64,000 nucleotides of DNA from JACDAE01 sp963717195 (GCA_963717195.1 CAVQVR010000001.1:186001-250000); one strand, 5' to 3'; positions 43,565 to 52,749 are shown, counted from the stretch's first letter. Notes: generated from the sequence alone by a model not told the origin. Numbers and translations are program-made.

Positions 43565-44164
43565 ATGAAACAATGCCCACAATGTAATTTTGAGAATATT
43601 AGAAATCGCTTTTACTGCGAACAGTGTGGAACGCTACTTCCCAGTGCCGCTTCGCAACAAGTAAAAACGCCTCCATCCCGGTCACAAGAATACGCTTCCT
43701 CTCCCTCTCTGACACCAATACCACCATTTTCACCCATCTCAACTCCTGACTTCATTTCTCGTGCAGAGCCCATTGCTCCTCCATCCATTCGGACACAGGA
43801 TTTGCTGTATATGACGGCTCGCGCTGTGCTCTACCTGGTCGGAGCCATGATCGCGGCATTTGGCCTCTACACTCTTTTATCAGCGTTTACCCATTCAGCA
43901 TTCATCGGTTTCCTCTCCCTCTTTCCCGCTAGTATTGTCCTTCTCATTCTCACATTTACCCTCCATCGCGCTCCTACTCTGCACTGGTGGCAGCGCCTCT
44001 TAACCATGCTTGCAGCTACCGGAGGCGCACTCGTGCTGCTCCTGCTTGGAGCAATCATCGTGGGAATGCAACCTGCTGAAAACATTGATAGGGTTGCCAA
44101 CATCGTGTATGGAAGTATTATCCTGACGTATGGGATTGTCGTAGCTGCAGTAGCTTTGTGGTAG
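43565..44164 (+). CDS. zinc-ribbon membrane protein
   Basis: The 199-residue protein begins with a zinc ribbon (CPQC at residues 4-7 and CEQC at 18-21). A Pro/Ser-rich linker (to about 75) leads to four membrane helices (about 80-103, 108-128, 138-160 and 175-198). Such proteins are common in Chloroflexota and Firmicutes and have no established role. GGAGCAGAG precedes the ATG. It has no link to neighbours beyond a same-strand methyltransferase 123 bp downstream. Confidence 0.65.
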   Translation: MKQCPQCNFENIRNRFYCEQCGTLLPSAASQQVKTPPSRSQEYASSPSLTPIPPFSPISTPDFISRAEPIAPPSIRTQDLLYMTARAVLYLVGAMIAAFGLYTLLSAFTHSAFIGFLSLFPASIVLLILTFTLHRAPTLHWWQRLLTMLAATGGALVLLLLGAIIVGMQPAENIDRVANIVYGSIILTYGIVVAAVALW

Positions 44165-44287
44165 ACATTCTCGCTAATTGACTGAACTCTGCTTCTCTGG
44201 TATTATCCTTAATATAGGGACGATGTTTTTCAGGTACTTGTACCAGATGAGGTAATATCTTCAGTAAAAACGGAGAGGAAGAAATGC

Positions 44288-45157
44288 ATGGACGAATCAT
44301 CCAGCAAACCAGAGCCACAGAATAGTACCTTCATCATGGAAGAAAACAGTACTCAACTCGCCTGGCTCTTTAATCTTGACTCAAACCTGACGAGAATAAT
44401 GGGTGGCCTCTTTCCTGAGCGCGATGATGATATCGACGGCATTCATGACATTCTCGACCTGGCTTGCGGCTCCGGTGGTTGGGCTCTCGAAATCGCTCAC
44501 CTCTATCCCCATGTACGGGTTGTAGGTGTAGATATCAGTAAACCACTGATCGAGTATGTACGTGCGCATGCGAAAGCACGCGCCATCAAAAATGCCCACT
44601 ACCAGGTCATGAACATCCTTGACCCTCTCCCATTTCCTGATGCTTCCTTCGACCTGGTCAACGCACGCACACTCTTTAGCTCACTTAAACCTGCGGATTG
44701 GCCCACTCTCCTTCGGGAATGCAACCGCATCCTACGCCCCGGCGGTACTCTCCGCCTCACAGAAATGGAACGCCCCTTTACAAACAACCTCGCTCAGGAA
44801 CGTATGTTGGGTCTTCTTACACAAGCTCTTTACGTAAGTGGACGCAGCTTTTCTCCTGATGGACGCCACATTGGTATCGTTCCTCAGCTCGGTCATTTAC
44901 TTCGTGAAGCAGGCTTCGAGCATATTCACAATCGCGCACATACTCCAGAGATTTCGCAACATTCACCCGAATTTGGCAGTTGGCGCGAACTTGATACCTA
45001 TGCATGGAACCTCTTAGAGCCTTTCTTTCTCAAGACAGGTATAATAACACGAGAGGATTTGTCAGAAATGCAGACACAGGCTCTTCAAGGCTTCATGTCT
45101 GAGGATTTTTGTTCTATTCTTTTCTATTTCACCTGCTGGGGCGAAAAACCGCAATAA
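44288..45157 (+). CDS. class I SAM-dependent methyltransferase
   Basis: The 289-residue protein has the Rossmann methyltransferase core: motif I LDLACGSGGWALEIA (about residue 57), the acidic VVGVDISKPLIEYV strand end, the post-II FDLVNARTLFSS and GGTLRLTEMERP. The layout is that of UbiE/Methyltransf_11/25 enzymes acting on small molecules. The first 45 residues form a polar cap. It ends 2 bp from the convergent valS stop. The substrate cannot be inferred. Confidence 0.88.
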   Translation: MDESSSKPEPQNSTFIMEENSTQLAWLFNLDSNLTRIMGGLFPERDDDIDGIHDILDLACGSGGWALEIAHLYPHVRVVGVDISKPLIEYVRAHAKARAIKNAHYQVMNILDPLPFPDASFDLVNARTLFSSLKPADWPTLLRECNRILRPGGTLRLTEMERPFTNNLAQERMLGLLTQALYVSGRSFSPDGRHIGIVPQLGHLLREAGFEHIHNRAHTPEISQHSPEFGSWRELDTYAWNLLEPFFLKTGIITREDLSEMQTQALQGFMSEDFCSILFYFTCWGEKPQ

Positions 45158-45159
45158 TA

Positions 45160-47565
45160 CTACAGCAAGTCCAGAACAATATCCTTTGCTCGCATAGCAC
45201 TCTTGAGATCAATAAGAGCTGCAGCTAACGCAGGCTGCAATTTCGATTGAACACTGAAATGCATAGTAGCAAGTTCGGCACCAACGGAAAGGTTATGCTC
45301 CGCCTTATAACGACGAACCTGGTGTAGCAATTCCAGGATCGTCCTCCCTGTCTCCTCTGCCTCTGCGTCAATCCATTCACGATGCGCATCGGGCCACGAT
45401 GACCGGTGAATAGAGATTGCTCCAGCCCACTGGCGAAATAGCCCCTGGTAAATCTCCTCGGTAATATAAGGCAGATACGGTGCCAGTAACTTCAGAACGG
45501 TAAGCAACGCACGATACAGCGTCCAGGCAGCGGCAGCTCGTTCGGCCCCCTCTTCACGATACAGACGTGCCTTCGCCAGTTCCAGGTAGTTGTCGCACAG
45601 ATCCGACCAGAAAAAGCGCTCGATCTCATTACGTGCCGTTGCATACTCTCCTCGCTCTAATTCACCCGTCGCATAAGCAACTGTATGCTCCAGACGCGAT
45701 AGCAACCAACGATCAGTTGGTAATAAGCTAGCGGGTGCCTCGCCAGAGAAAAATTGCTGTCCATATCCCTCCAGGCGGCGTTCAGCAAAACGACTGGCAC
45801 TCCAGAGCTTGGTAACCAGGCGTCGCCCGATCGCCAGCATCTCAGGATTAAAGAATGTATCATTGCCAGTTTTGACGGAGGTGGACCAGTAGCGTAAGGC
45901 ATCCGCCGATTCTTGCTCAATCAAAGCCATTGGTCCGCTCGTCGTGTGCACTTTCGATTTGGAGATCTTGCTGCGCTGTGCTGATAATGCATGTCCAGAG
46001 ATCATTATCGAGCGCCACGGAATCTCATTGGTGTGATAAATTGCCTTTACGATGGTATAAAAAGCCCAGGTACGAATAATATCATGCGCCTGAGGACGCA
46101 ATGTCGCCGGAAAGTGTTGCGCAAACCAGGCCGGATCATCTATCCAACGACTGATAATCAACGGTGTGCAGGACGAAGTGGCCCAGGTATCCATAACATC
46201 CGGCTCAGGCTCGAAATCAGTGGAGCCACAGCTACATGATTGCTGTGGCGCTGTCGTCCTGGGATCAATCGGCAACTGATCGAGCGTCGCCAGCATCATC
46301 TTTCCACATGAGCGACACGTCCAGGCAGGAAATGGAACCCCCAGAAAGCGCTGCCGTGAGATGCACCAATCCCACTGCAAATTCGCGACCCAATGCTCAT
46401 AGCGGGCATGCATATATTCAGGGTGCCAGGTAATGCGCCGCCCGGCCTCCAGAAAACGCTCTTTTTGATCCAGGACGCGAATAAACCACTGCCGCGTATG
46501 CAGGTATTCAATCGGTGTACTACAGCGCTCATGCGTCCCGACAGTATGTTCAATGGTCTCCTGGTGCAGAAGCAGACCTTTCTCCGCCAACCACTCCAGA
46601 ATACGCTTACGAGCCCCTATAACCGATAGCCCTGCACAATCGCCAGCCAATGCAGTCATACGCCCATCGCGTCCAATCGCTGCCAGTAGAGGCAACGAAT
46701 GCTTACGCCACCAGAGAACATCAGTAGAATCACCAAATGTGCAACACATGACGGCACCACTACCCTTAGCTGGATCGGCCAGTTCATCTGCCAGAATGGG
46801 AACGGTAATGCGGTCTTTCTGTGAAAACATCGTGCTCTCAATACTGGCAGTTGAACCGATCAGATGAGTATAACGGGCATCACTGGGATGGACAAAGATG
46901 GCAACACAGGCGGGCAGAAGTTCCGGTCGGGTCGTGGCAATGGGCAAAACACTCCCATCCTGCGCCCGAAACGCCAGCGTCGAGAAGAGCGTCGGCAATA
47001 GCGTATCGTCAATCTCGGCCTGAGCAATAGCTGTCTGACATTCCGGACACCACAACGTGGGTGCGACCTGTGTATATGCTCGTCCATCCTGGTAGAGATG
47101 GATAAACGATGCCTGCGAAGTACGTTGCACCTGTGATGAGATGGTGGAATAGCGATAGCGCCAATCGACGCTTAGACTCAAGCGATGCCAGAGCGCCTCA
47201 AAGCGATCCTCCGTCTGCCGAATCAGCTCCCGACAATGCGAGAGGAACTCTTCACGCCCCATCTCGGTCGCCTTGCGTTGAATAGTTCTTTCAACGAAGC
47301 GTTCGGTTGGCAGACCATTATCGTCGAAACCCATAGGATAGAAGACGCGCTTCCCACGCATTCTCTGGAAGCGTGCAATAACATCCGTCTGCGTATAAGA
47401 ATAGCAGTGACCGATATGCAGTTCGCCAGAGACGGTTGGTGGGGGTGTATCGATAGTAAAAATGGGGCCAGAGCCAGCAGTATCAAAGGCATAGAGGTCA
47501 GCATCAGCCCACAGGTGTGCAAGGCGCGGTTCAGCCTCGCGAAAATGGTAACGGTCAGGCAACAT
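45160..47565 (-). CDS. valS: valyl-tRNA synthetase
   Basis: This 801-residue class I synthetase charges tRNA-Val. It has the HIGH signature at residues 50-53 (ELHIGHCYSY), KISKSK near residue 534, the editing (CP1) domain with a first zinc ribbon (CPECQTAIAQAE), and a second four-Cys zinc site (CRSCGKMM with SCSCGSTDFE). PTVSGELHIGH and DDNGLPTE are typical of ValRS. It is shorter than the E. coli enzyme, as it ends without the long C-terminal coiled coil. A T-box leader reading GUG lies immediately upstream, which independently supports the valine identity. Confidence 0.95.
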   Translation of the reverse strand: MLPDRYHFREAEPRLAHLWADADLYAFDTAGSGPIFTIDTPPPTVSGELHIGHCYSYTQTDVIARFQRMRGKRVFYPMGFDDNGLPTERFVERTIQRKATEMGREEFLSHCRELIRQTEDRFEALWHRLSLSVDWRYRYSTISSQVQRTSQASFIHLYQDGRAYTQVAPTLWCPECQTAIAQAEIDDTLLPTLFSTLAFRAQDGSVLPIATTRPELLPACVAIFVHPSDARYTHLIGSTASIESTMFSQKDRITVPILADELADPAKGSGAVMCCTFGDSTDVLWWRKHSLPLLAAIGRDGRMTALAGDCAGLSVIGARKRILEWLAEKGLLLHQETIEHTVGTHERCSTPIEYLHTRQWFIRVLDQKERFLEAGRRITWHPEYMHARYEHWVANLQWDWCISRQRFLGVPFPAWTCRSCGKMMLATLDQLPIDPRTTAPQQSCSCGSTDFEPEPDVMDTWATSSCTPLIISRWIDDPAWFAQHFPATLRPQAHDIIRTWAFYTIVKAIYHTNEIPWRSIMISGHALSAQRSKISKSKVHTTSGPMALIEQESADALRYWSTSVKTGNDTFFNPEMLAIGRRLVTKLWSASRFAERRLEGYGQQFFSGEAPASLLPTDRWLLSRLEHTVAYATGELERGEYATARNEIERFFWSDLCDNYLELAKARLYREEGAERAAAAWTLYRALLTVLKLLAPYLPYITEEIYQGLFRQWAGAISIHRSSWPDAHREWIDAEAEETGRTILELLHQVRRYKAEHNLSVGAELATMHFSVQSKLQPALAAALIDLKSAMRAKDIVLDLL

Positions 47566-47574
47566 AGGATGGTA

Positions 47575-47879
47575 CTCCTTCTTTTCAGCATAAAAAACGC
47601 CGCCTTATCCCAAGGACGAGGGCAGCTCTCGCGGTACCACCTTGCTTTGACAGTCAACCCGCCCAACCAATCATGGATCGACTATCCTCATACAGGCTCT
47701 AACGGGCCAGACCGGAATCCCTACGATGACACATTTGATACACCATTTCAGGCATTCGACTTCCGAGTCACGTTCAAGAGTCGTAACCGAAGGAGGCTTA
47801 CACCCGATGACCTCCACTCTCTGACAGTCCGTTTCTCTCTACTCCACTCGTTCAATGTCTTTTCTATTCTTCTTTCTCA
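47575..47879 (-). ncRNA. T-box leader RNA of valS, specifier GUG
   Basis: On the minus strand the stem I distal loop GGGTGTAAGCC and the AGAGAG bulge are present. The specifier loop GAAC-GTG-A has the Val codon GUG at 47771..47769. The antiterminator T-box AAGGTGGTACCGCGAG follows at 47643..47628, and a terminator helix GCTGCCCT/AGGCGGC ends in a T run near 47590. Uncharged tRNA-Val pairing with the specifier and the UGGU bulge would favour the antiterminator and switch valS on. Ends are approximate. Confidence 0.9.
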
Positions 47880-47908
47880 AGAGTACATCTACCGTTGTAA
47901 TTTGTCAA
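47880..47908 (-). promoter_or_regulatory. promoter of the T-box-valS transcript
   Basis: On the minus strand a perfect TTGACA (47908..47903), 17-nt spacer and TACTCT (47885..47880). It lies right before the T-box stem I. Confidence 0.5.
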
Positions 47909-48104
47909 CCCACAAGATAATCGTTATTGACCAGGGTATTGAAGAGATATTGTTCACATTTTTTCACTAATTGATCTATAGCGCAATTCTTGTCAAAAAA
48001 GATCTATACTTGAAAAAATCTCCTAATTTTGCTACTACGGGTCTTCTTTTCATTCTTGCCTCAGAAGGCAAGCAGAGTTACGAAAAGCTCAGAAAGGATT
48101 CGGT

Positions 48105-49799
48105 ATGCCAATATTTCACGGACGACGACAAGGTCTGATGTACAGCATAGCCGGTTGCGCCGCTTTGCTGCTACTGGTCGCAGGAGGCATTTTTGCCCTC
48201 TTCCCTTCTAAAAACACCGCTAGCGCCGCCAGCGGTTTTGTCACACGCTGCGGTATCCATTTCTGCCTGAATGGTAAGCTATTCTACTATGCAGGAGCCA
48301 ATAGCTACGATCTATTTACCTTTGGCGATGGCAGTAGTAGCAGCACTCCCAGTGATATCGAGACCAAATTTATGGATAAGGCGTCAATTGACGCCGTCTT
48401 TGCGAATGCTCAGAGCGATCAAGTCAAGGTCATGCGCACCTGGATGTTTAATCACCAGACCTGGCATGGCTTTGAAACTGCAAAGGGCGTCTATAACGCA
48501 GCCGAATTTGATGAGTTCGATTACATCATTCAATCGGCTAAAGCACATGGGATCATGCTCATTCCCGTTTTTGAGAATTACTGGGAAGCCTATGGCGGCA
48601 TTGATACGCGCTTACAATGGGAAGGATTACCCACTGGCGAATCCAATCGCTGGCGCTTCTTCAACAAGCAGCAGTGCCCTGGCTGCTTCACCGAATACGA
48701 GAATTATGTGAACTATGCCCTTAACCATGTCAACCATTATTCGGGCGTGGCTTACAAGAACGAACCCACGATCTTTGCCTGGGAACTGATGAATGAGCCA
48801 CGTTACGAGAATGCAACCCCCGATGAGAGCACTACAGGCACTACACTACGTGCCTGGGTTGATACGATGGGAGCCTATGTAAAGAGCATTGATCCTAATC
48901 ACATGCTAGGGACTGGTATGGAGGGACAGGGAACAGCCTATGGGTATGGTGGCAATTCGGGCAATCCTTTCGTGTATATTCAGGAGTCGCCTTATATCGA
49001 TTTCACCTCGGCCCATTTCTATCCCACAGAAAGTTGGGCCAACCTCTCCATGCCTCAGGCCCAGGCGGTGATCAAAGCCTGGATTAACGATGCACACAAC
49101 ACGGTTGGTAAACCATTTATTCTCGGCGAGTTTAATAGTCGCTCCGATGCTACAGCCAGTCGCACCGCATGGTGGACTGCTCTCTATAGTGCTCTTGAGC
49201 AGTACGGCGCTGATGGTGATAACTTCTGGATGTACGTAGCTCGCAATCCCGATAGCATCTACGGGGTTGCTCACGGAGCCCCCGAACTCTCGATCTTCAT
49301 GCAGCATTCACAGTACATGCAACAGAAGTCGGGAATAGGTGTAACCCCTGTTCCACCAACGAACACACCAACAACTGGGCCAACTAGTACACCGACGACT
49401 GGACCAACCGCTACGCCAACAATCGGGCCAACTGCAACACCAACGACTGGACCAACCGCTACGCCAACAACAACTCCAACCAGCGGTTGCCGTGTAAGTT
49501 ATGCAGTAAATCAGTGGCCGGGCGGCTTCACGGGGAATATTACCATTACCAATACTGGCAACTCGGCCATAAACGGTTGGAGCCTGGTCTTTACCTTCCC
49601 TGGAAATCAACAGGTAACGCAGGGATGGAATGGTATGTTCGCGCAGAGCAGTAGTAAGGTCACAGTCACCAATGCCAATTGGAACGGCTCCCTTGCAGCC
49701 AACAGTTCTGTCAATCCAGGTTTCAATGGTTCCTGGAGTGGTAGTAACCCCGCTCCAACAAGCTTCCAACTCAATGGTACGGCATGTAGCGTGCAATAA
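48105..49799 (+). CDS. secreted GH5-family glycanase (mannanase/cellulase-like) with CBM2
   Basis: The 564-residue protein has an N-terminal signal or anchor helix (about residues 15-33). A GH5 barrel follows (about 45-400), with the acid/base Glu231 in WELMNEPR and the nucleophile Glu342 in ILGEFNS. Then come a Thr/Pro linker (about 415-462) made of TPTTGPTA repeats and a C-terminal CBM2 cellulose-binding domain (about 463-564; WPGGFTGNITITNTG, NGWSLVFTF, the surface Trp residues). The barrel start RCGIHFCLNGKLFYYAGANSY is like beta-1,4-mannanases. It would be secreted and act on plant mannan or cellulose. It ends at a strong terminator. Confidence 0.92.
   Translation: MPIFHGRRQGLMYSIAGCAALLLLVAGGIFALFPSKNTASAASGFVTRCGIHFCLNGKLFYYAGANSYDLFTFGDGSSSSTPSDIETKFMDKASIDAVFANAQSDQVKVMRTWMFNHQTWHGFETAKGVYNAAEFDEFDYIIQSAKAHGIMLIPVFENYWEAYGGIDTRLQWEGLPTGESNRWRFFNKQQCPGCFTEYENYVNYALNHVNHYSGVAYKNEPTIFAWELMNEPRYENATPDESTTGTTLRAWVDTMGAYVKSIDPNHMLGTGMEGQGTAYGYGGNSGNPFVYIQESPYIDFTSAHFYPTESWANLSMPQAQAVIKAWINDAHNTVGKPFILGEFNSRSDATASRTAWWTALYSALEQYGADGDNFWMYVARNPDSIYGVAHGAPELSIFMQHSQYMQQKSGIGVTPVPPTNTPTTGPTSTPTTGPTATPTIGPTATPTTGPTATPTTTPTSGCRVSYAVNQWPGGFTGNITITNTGNSAINGWSLVFTFPGNQQVTQGWNGMFAQSSSKVTVTNANWNGSLAANSSVNPGFNGSWSGSNPAPTSFQLNGTACSVQ
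49366..49475 (+). repeat. 24-bp tandem repeat coding for the Thr/Pro linker
   Basis: About four imperfect copies of a 24-bp unit encode TPTTGPTA-like octapeptides joining the GH5 and CBM2 domains. Copy number is likely to vary by slippage. Confidence 0.75.
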
Positions 49800-49831
49800 A
49801 CGCGCTGCCAACCAATTCTTTTATCAATCGT

Positions 49832-49867
49832 AGCAATAACGGTGTCCCTACCGTTATTGCTTTTTTT
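49832..49867 (+). terminator. intrinsic terminator
   Basis: AGCAATAACGGT (49832..49843) pairs perfectly with ACCGTTATTGCT (49850..49861) around a 6-nt loop, followed by a T run (to 49867). It ends the glycanase transcript. Confidence 0.92.
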
Positions 49868-49906
49868 ATATAGTCCAAAAGGATCGGTGAAGGTTCTTGC
49901 GCCGAA

Positions 49907-50335
49907 TTAGCCCTGGAGCGCCTGCTCAATCACGATGTCAATTCCAGCAATGTTCCCGACCAGTTCCTGTGGAATAGAGTAGCGAGTGCTTAAATAGGCG
50001 ACGCTGGTAGAACTCACCCACACGCGCTCATCCTCACTCTGCCAGACGAGCACTTTGAGGGGTAGATCAAGTGCGAGGAGTGGGGAAGCAATCATCAGTG
50101 GAGTGCCACCTTTCGGATTGCCAAAGATTAACACATGCGCCTCTTGCATCTTGAGACCAACTCGTTTCGCTTCTCCACTATGATCAATATGCGCAAAGAG
50201 GTTCAGGTTGAAACGGTGTATTATCTCCTGGAGGCGCTCCAATGTCTGCTCCACAGAAAACGAACTGAGTCGGGTCTGAATGCCCTCAACTGAGGACGGA
50301 GTTCCAGGTTTTGTTGAATTATTCATGCTGCTCAT
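49907..50335 (-). CDS. DUF302 domain protein
   Basis: The 142-residue protein has the DUF302 core: IHRFNLNLFAHIDHSGEAKRVG, then VLIFGNPKGGTPLMIASP and the end strand WVSSTSVAYLSTRYSIP. The fold is a small alpha/beta dimer of unknown function, sometimes next to thiol or metal stress genes. The first 30 residues are low-complexity. No signal peptide. Single gene, minus strand, 54 bp from the glycosylase gene upstream. Confidence 0.88.
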   Translation of the reverse strand: MSSMNNSTKPGTPSSVEGIQTRLSSFSVEQTLERLQEIIHRFNLNLFAHIDHSGEAKRVGLKMQEAHVLIFGNPKGGTPLMIASPLLALDLPLKVLVWQSEDERVWVSSTSVAYLSTRYSIPQELVGNIAGIDIVIEQALQG

Positions 50336-50389
50336 GCACTCCTCCTTACGAATACTTACGAATAAAAGCTAGCCTTTCTCCCTACATCC

Positions 50390-50956
50390 TCATATGCTTT
50401 CCTGGGAAACCACCCCGGCCCGAAAACAGTCAGTTGAATGGTCATCGACCATGCCTACAGCCTGCATGAACGCATAGCAGATCGTCGCACCGACAAATCT
50501 GAAGCCGCGCTTCTTCAAATCCTTACTCATCAATTCGCTCTTTGCAGTCGCATTCTGTTTCTCTGCATTGATCAAAGGTTTCCCGCCCACGAGCTGCCAG
50601 ATATACGTATCGAAACTTCCAAACTCGCGCTGAACTTCGAGAAACGCCTTCGCGTTTTCGACAACGGCATTGATCTTCAGACGATTGCGCACGATGCCTT
50701 CATCTTTCAGGAGAGTCTCCTTTTTTGCTGCATCATAGTACGCAATTTTCTCAGCATCGAAATAATCGAATGCCTCACGGTAGTGTTCGCGTTTCTTGAG
50801 GATGGTCAGCCAGCTTAAACCCGCCTGTGCACCCTCAAGATTGAGCATCTCAAAGAGATGACGATCATCATGGACCGGGACACCCCATTCCTCATCATGG
50901 TATGGTATGAATAGTTCGTGAGACTGCGCCCATTGGCAGCGCACTTTTTCCATCAT
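50390..50956 (-). CDS. tag: DNA-3-methyladenine glycosylase I
   Basis: The 188-residue enzyme matches the Tag family: RCQWAQSHELFIPYHDEEWG at the start (a zinc ligand Cys and the base-binding residues), FEMLNLEGAQAGLSW (helix-hairpin-helix entry), KRGFRFVGATICYAFMQAVG, and DHSTDCFR near the end with the His/Cys zinc ligands. It excises 3-methyladenine from alkylated DNA. Stands alone, with the hairpin element 51024..51124 upstream. Confidence 0.93.
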   Translation of the reverse strand: MMEKVRCQWAQSHELFIPYHDEEWGVPVHDDRHLFEMLNLEGAQAGLSWLTILKKREHYREAFDYFDAEKIAYYDAAKKETLLKDEGIVRNRLKINAVVENAKAFLEVQREFGSFDTYIWQLVGGKPLINAEKQNATAKSELMSKDLKKRGFRFVGATICYAFMQAVGMVDDHSTDCFRAGVVSQESI

Positions 50957-51023
50957 TATTATCCTCTATTTTGTTCCTGTTTTTTAGGATAATCTATCTA
51001 GATACGAGAGTCAAGAAGCGCCT

Positions 51024-51124
51024 ACACGGGTTTGTAAACGGTGCCCCTACGGTTGGGTTTGGAACTCACAACCAGCACGTTCCCGCGTGACTCAACTGTA
51101 GGGGCGCCGTTTACAAACCCGTGT
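51024..51124. repeat. long inverted repeat with GTAGGGGC core, copy 2
   Basis: The outer arms ACACGGGTTTGTAAACGG (from 51024) and its complement (ending 51124) continue inward with GTGCCCCTACGGTTG/CAACTGTAGGGGCGCC, with a loop of about 40 nt. It lies between the divergently arranged tag upstream region and the arsM 3' end. The GTAGGGGCG core is shared with 39253..39341. Confidence 0.78.
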
Positions 51125-51176
51125 GCCATACCTAAGCCCGTGTGCATGCCCAAGCCCGTTTAGGTCTGGATGCCTA

Positions 51177-52025
51177 CTACGCAGGTTTGTAAGCTCGAAT
51201 GAACGCACTCACAAACTTGCCATCCAGCGCCTCGCGCTCAGCTTGCGAAAGTGCTGCAATCGAGGCACTCGCACCACTCTCGGCTACCTCTTGCACACTA
51301 TAGCGCCGTGTAACCTCAAACTCAATCGCCGTAAATCCTGCCTCCGTCAACAAACGCCGATAGGTCTCTTCCTCTAAAGCTCCGGCGATACACCCGGCCC
51401 ATGCTTCCATATCTTTCTGAATCACTTCCGGCAAATGGTCCTGAATCACAATATCCGAGACCGCGAAACGTCCTCCTGGATTGAGAACACGATATGCCTC
51501 GTGCAAGACCTGGCCTTTATCAGCAGAAAGATTAATCACACAATTTGAAATTACAACATCAACACTTTGCTCAGGCAGGGGAATCGCTTCAATAATTCCT
51601 TTGAGAAACTTTACGTTCTCTACATCTGACTCCACGCGATTGCGCTCCGCAACTTCAAGCATGGCATCGGTCATATCAAGACCATACGCAAACCCGGTCG
51701 GCCCAACGCGTCGTGCTGAAAGCAACACATCAATTCCTCCACCACTGCCCAGATCAAGCACCTTTTCTCCTGCGTGCAATTCCGCTAATGCAGTTGGGTT
51801 CCCACAACCGCGTGAAGCAAGTGCGGCGGCAATAGGAAGCCCATTGAGCTCTGTCTCGCTATAGAGATTGCTCGTTATCGGATCATCTGTCGTCTTTGTT
51901 GTCCCACAACATCCACTCGCACAACAGCCACGTTCTTGCGAGGTCTCTGGTAGACCATTCACCACAGCAATACTCTGCGTATACCGTTCCTGAACCAGAG
52001 TGCGCAATTGTTCGTCATTCATCAT
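51177..52025 (-). CDS. arsM: arsenite S-adenosylmethyltransferase
   Basis: The 282-residue protein has an N-terminal Cys cluster (ERGCCASGCCGTT) and GLPIAAALASRGCGNPTAL. The SAM motif is VLDLGSGGGIDVLLSARRVG, the central VISNCVINLSADK holds the As(III)-binding Cys, and GCIAGALEE gives the second As-binding Cys. This is the ArsM family, which methylates As(III) to methylated, partly volatile species. An open frame extends to 52058, but AAAAGGAT precedes ATG 52025. It lies downstream of the MerR gene on the same strand, at one edge of an arsenic-related gene cluster. Confidence 0.92.
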   Translation of the reverse strand: MMNDEQLRTLVQERYTQSIAVVNGLPETSQERGCCASGCCGTTKTTDDPITSNLYSETELNGLPIAAALASRGCGNPTALAELHAGEKVLDLGSGGGIDVLLSARRVGPTGFAYGLDMTDAMLEVAERNRVESDVENVKFLKGIIEAIPLPEQSVDVVISNCVINLSADKGQVLHEAYRVLNPGGRFAVSDIVIQDHLPEVIQKDMEAWAGCIAGALEEETYRRLLTEAGFTAIEFEVTRRYSVQEVAESGASASIAALSQAEREALDGKFVSAFIRAYKPA

Positions 52026-52239
52026 AATCATATCCTTTTCTTTGTCTAGTATAAGCAAGAAGCCATTACTCTATTAATCGTGATTTGAGCTGGCAGAGGC
52101 GCTTGTGAAACCGCGCACTTATGCAGCTCCCACAGTTTCTGACTTTCTTCTTGCTTTCACTTTTATAGACTAAGCAGAATGAAAAAGGACGCAAGCAAGT
52201 ATAAAAGCTGTCTCCTTTTGTTAATGCAAACTGAAGATG

Positions 52240-52695
52240 TTAGTGTGCGGCATCATGTGTTCCTGGTTCCGGCGGCAATTCTAGCGCAGCGTGGTGCTGG
52301 CCTTTGCAGTGGATTTTGAGCACACAGTCAATGCATTGTTCAAGATCTGGACAGCTACAATCCAGTCCTTGCTCCAGCATCCGCCTCATGCCCTGCGCCC
52401 GGTGAATCAGCGTGTCCACCTCAGTCAGCTTCCGCTTCGCCAAGCTTTGCCAGCGTGTAGAGAGCGGTGCTTCCCCATCCAATTCATGAAGCAACGTCTG
52501 CATTTCAGCCACGCTAAAGCCGACCGCCTGGGCGGCTTGAATAAATGCCAATCTGCGCAGAATCTCAGCATGATAGCGTCGTTGTCCACTAACGCGCTGA
52601 GGCACCGGCAGGAGTCCCACGCTCTCATAATAACGAATTGCCGAAGTACGAACGCCTGCCCGCTTTGCCACTTCGCTGATGGTGAGTTCCGTCAT
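52240..52695 (-). CDS. MerR-family (SoxR-like) transcriptional regulator
   Basis: The 151-residue protein has the MerR winged helix-turn-helix (TISEVAKRAGVRTSAIRYYE, residues about 3-22), a dimerisation coiled coil and a Cys-rich end (CSCPDLEQCIDC, about residues 112-123, plus a later Cys). The latter resembles the metal or iron-sulfur binding loop of SoxR-like and ZntR-like members. ATG 52695 is preferred to the open-frame start at 52734, because that earlier start would run into the promoter. It is divergent from thioredoxin, sharing a promoter with the 19-bp spacer that MerR proteins untwist. Confidence 0.9.
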   Translation of the reverse strand: MTELTISEVAKRAGVRTSAIRYYESVGLLPVPQRVSGQRRYHAEILRRLAFIQAAQAVGFSVAEMQTLLHELDGEAPLSTRWQSLAKRKLTEVDTLIHRAQGMRRMLEQGLDCSCPDLEQCIDCVLKIHCKGQHHAALELPPEPGTHDAAH

Positions 52696-52718
52696 AGTGT
52701 ATTTAGCCTTTTTTCCCC

Positions 52719-52749
52719 TTGACTTCAAGTTCACTTTAACAAGTACACT
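52719..52749 (+). promoter_or_regulatory. MerR-type promoter of the thioredoxin gene
   Basis: TTGACT (52719..52724) and TACACT (52744..52749) are 19 nt apart, the over-long spacing characteristic of MerR-activated promoters. An imperfect dyad TTCAAGT-TC-ACTTTAA fills the spacer. It lies between the divergent merR-like and thioredoxin genes. Confidence 0.65.

Noticed and set aside
47185..47970. 261-codon plus-strand frame across valS and its leader
   Set aside because: It is antisense to valS codons and to the T-box RNA; no recognisable protein.
49308..49811. Minus-strand Trp/Cys-rich 167-codon frame
   Set aside because: It is antisense to the Thr/Pro linker and CBM2 of the glycanase.
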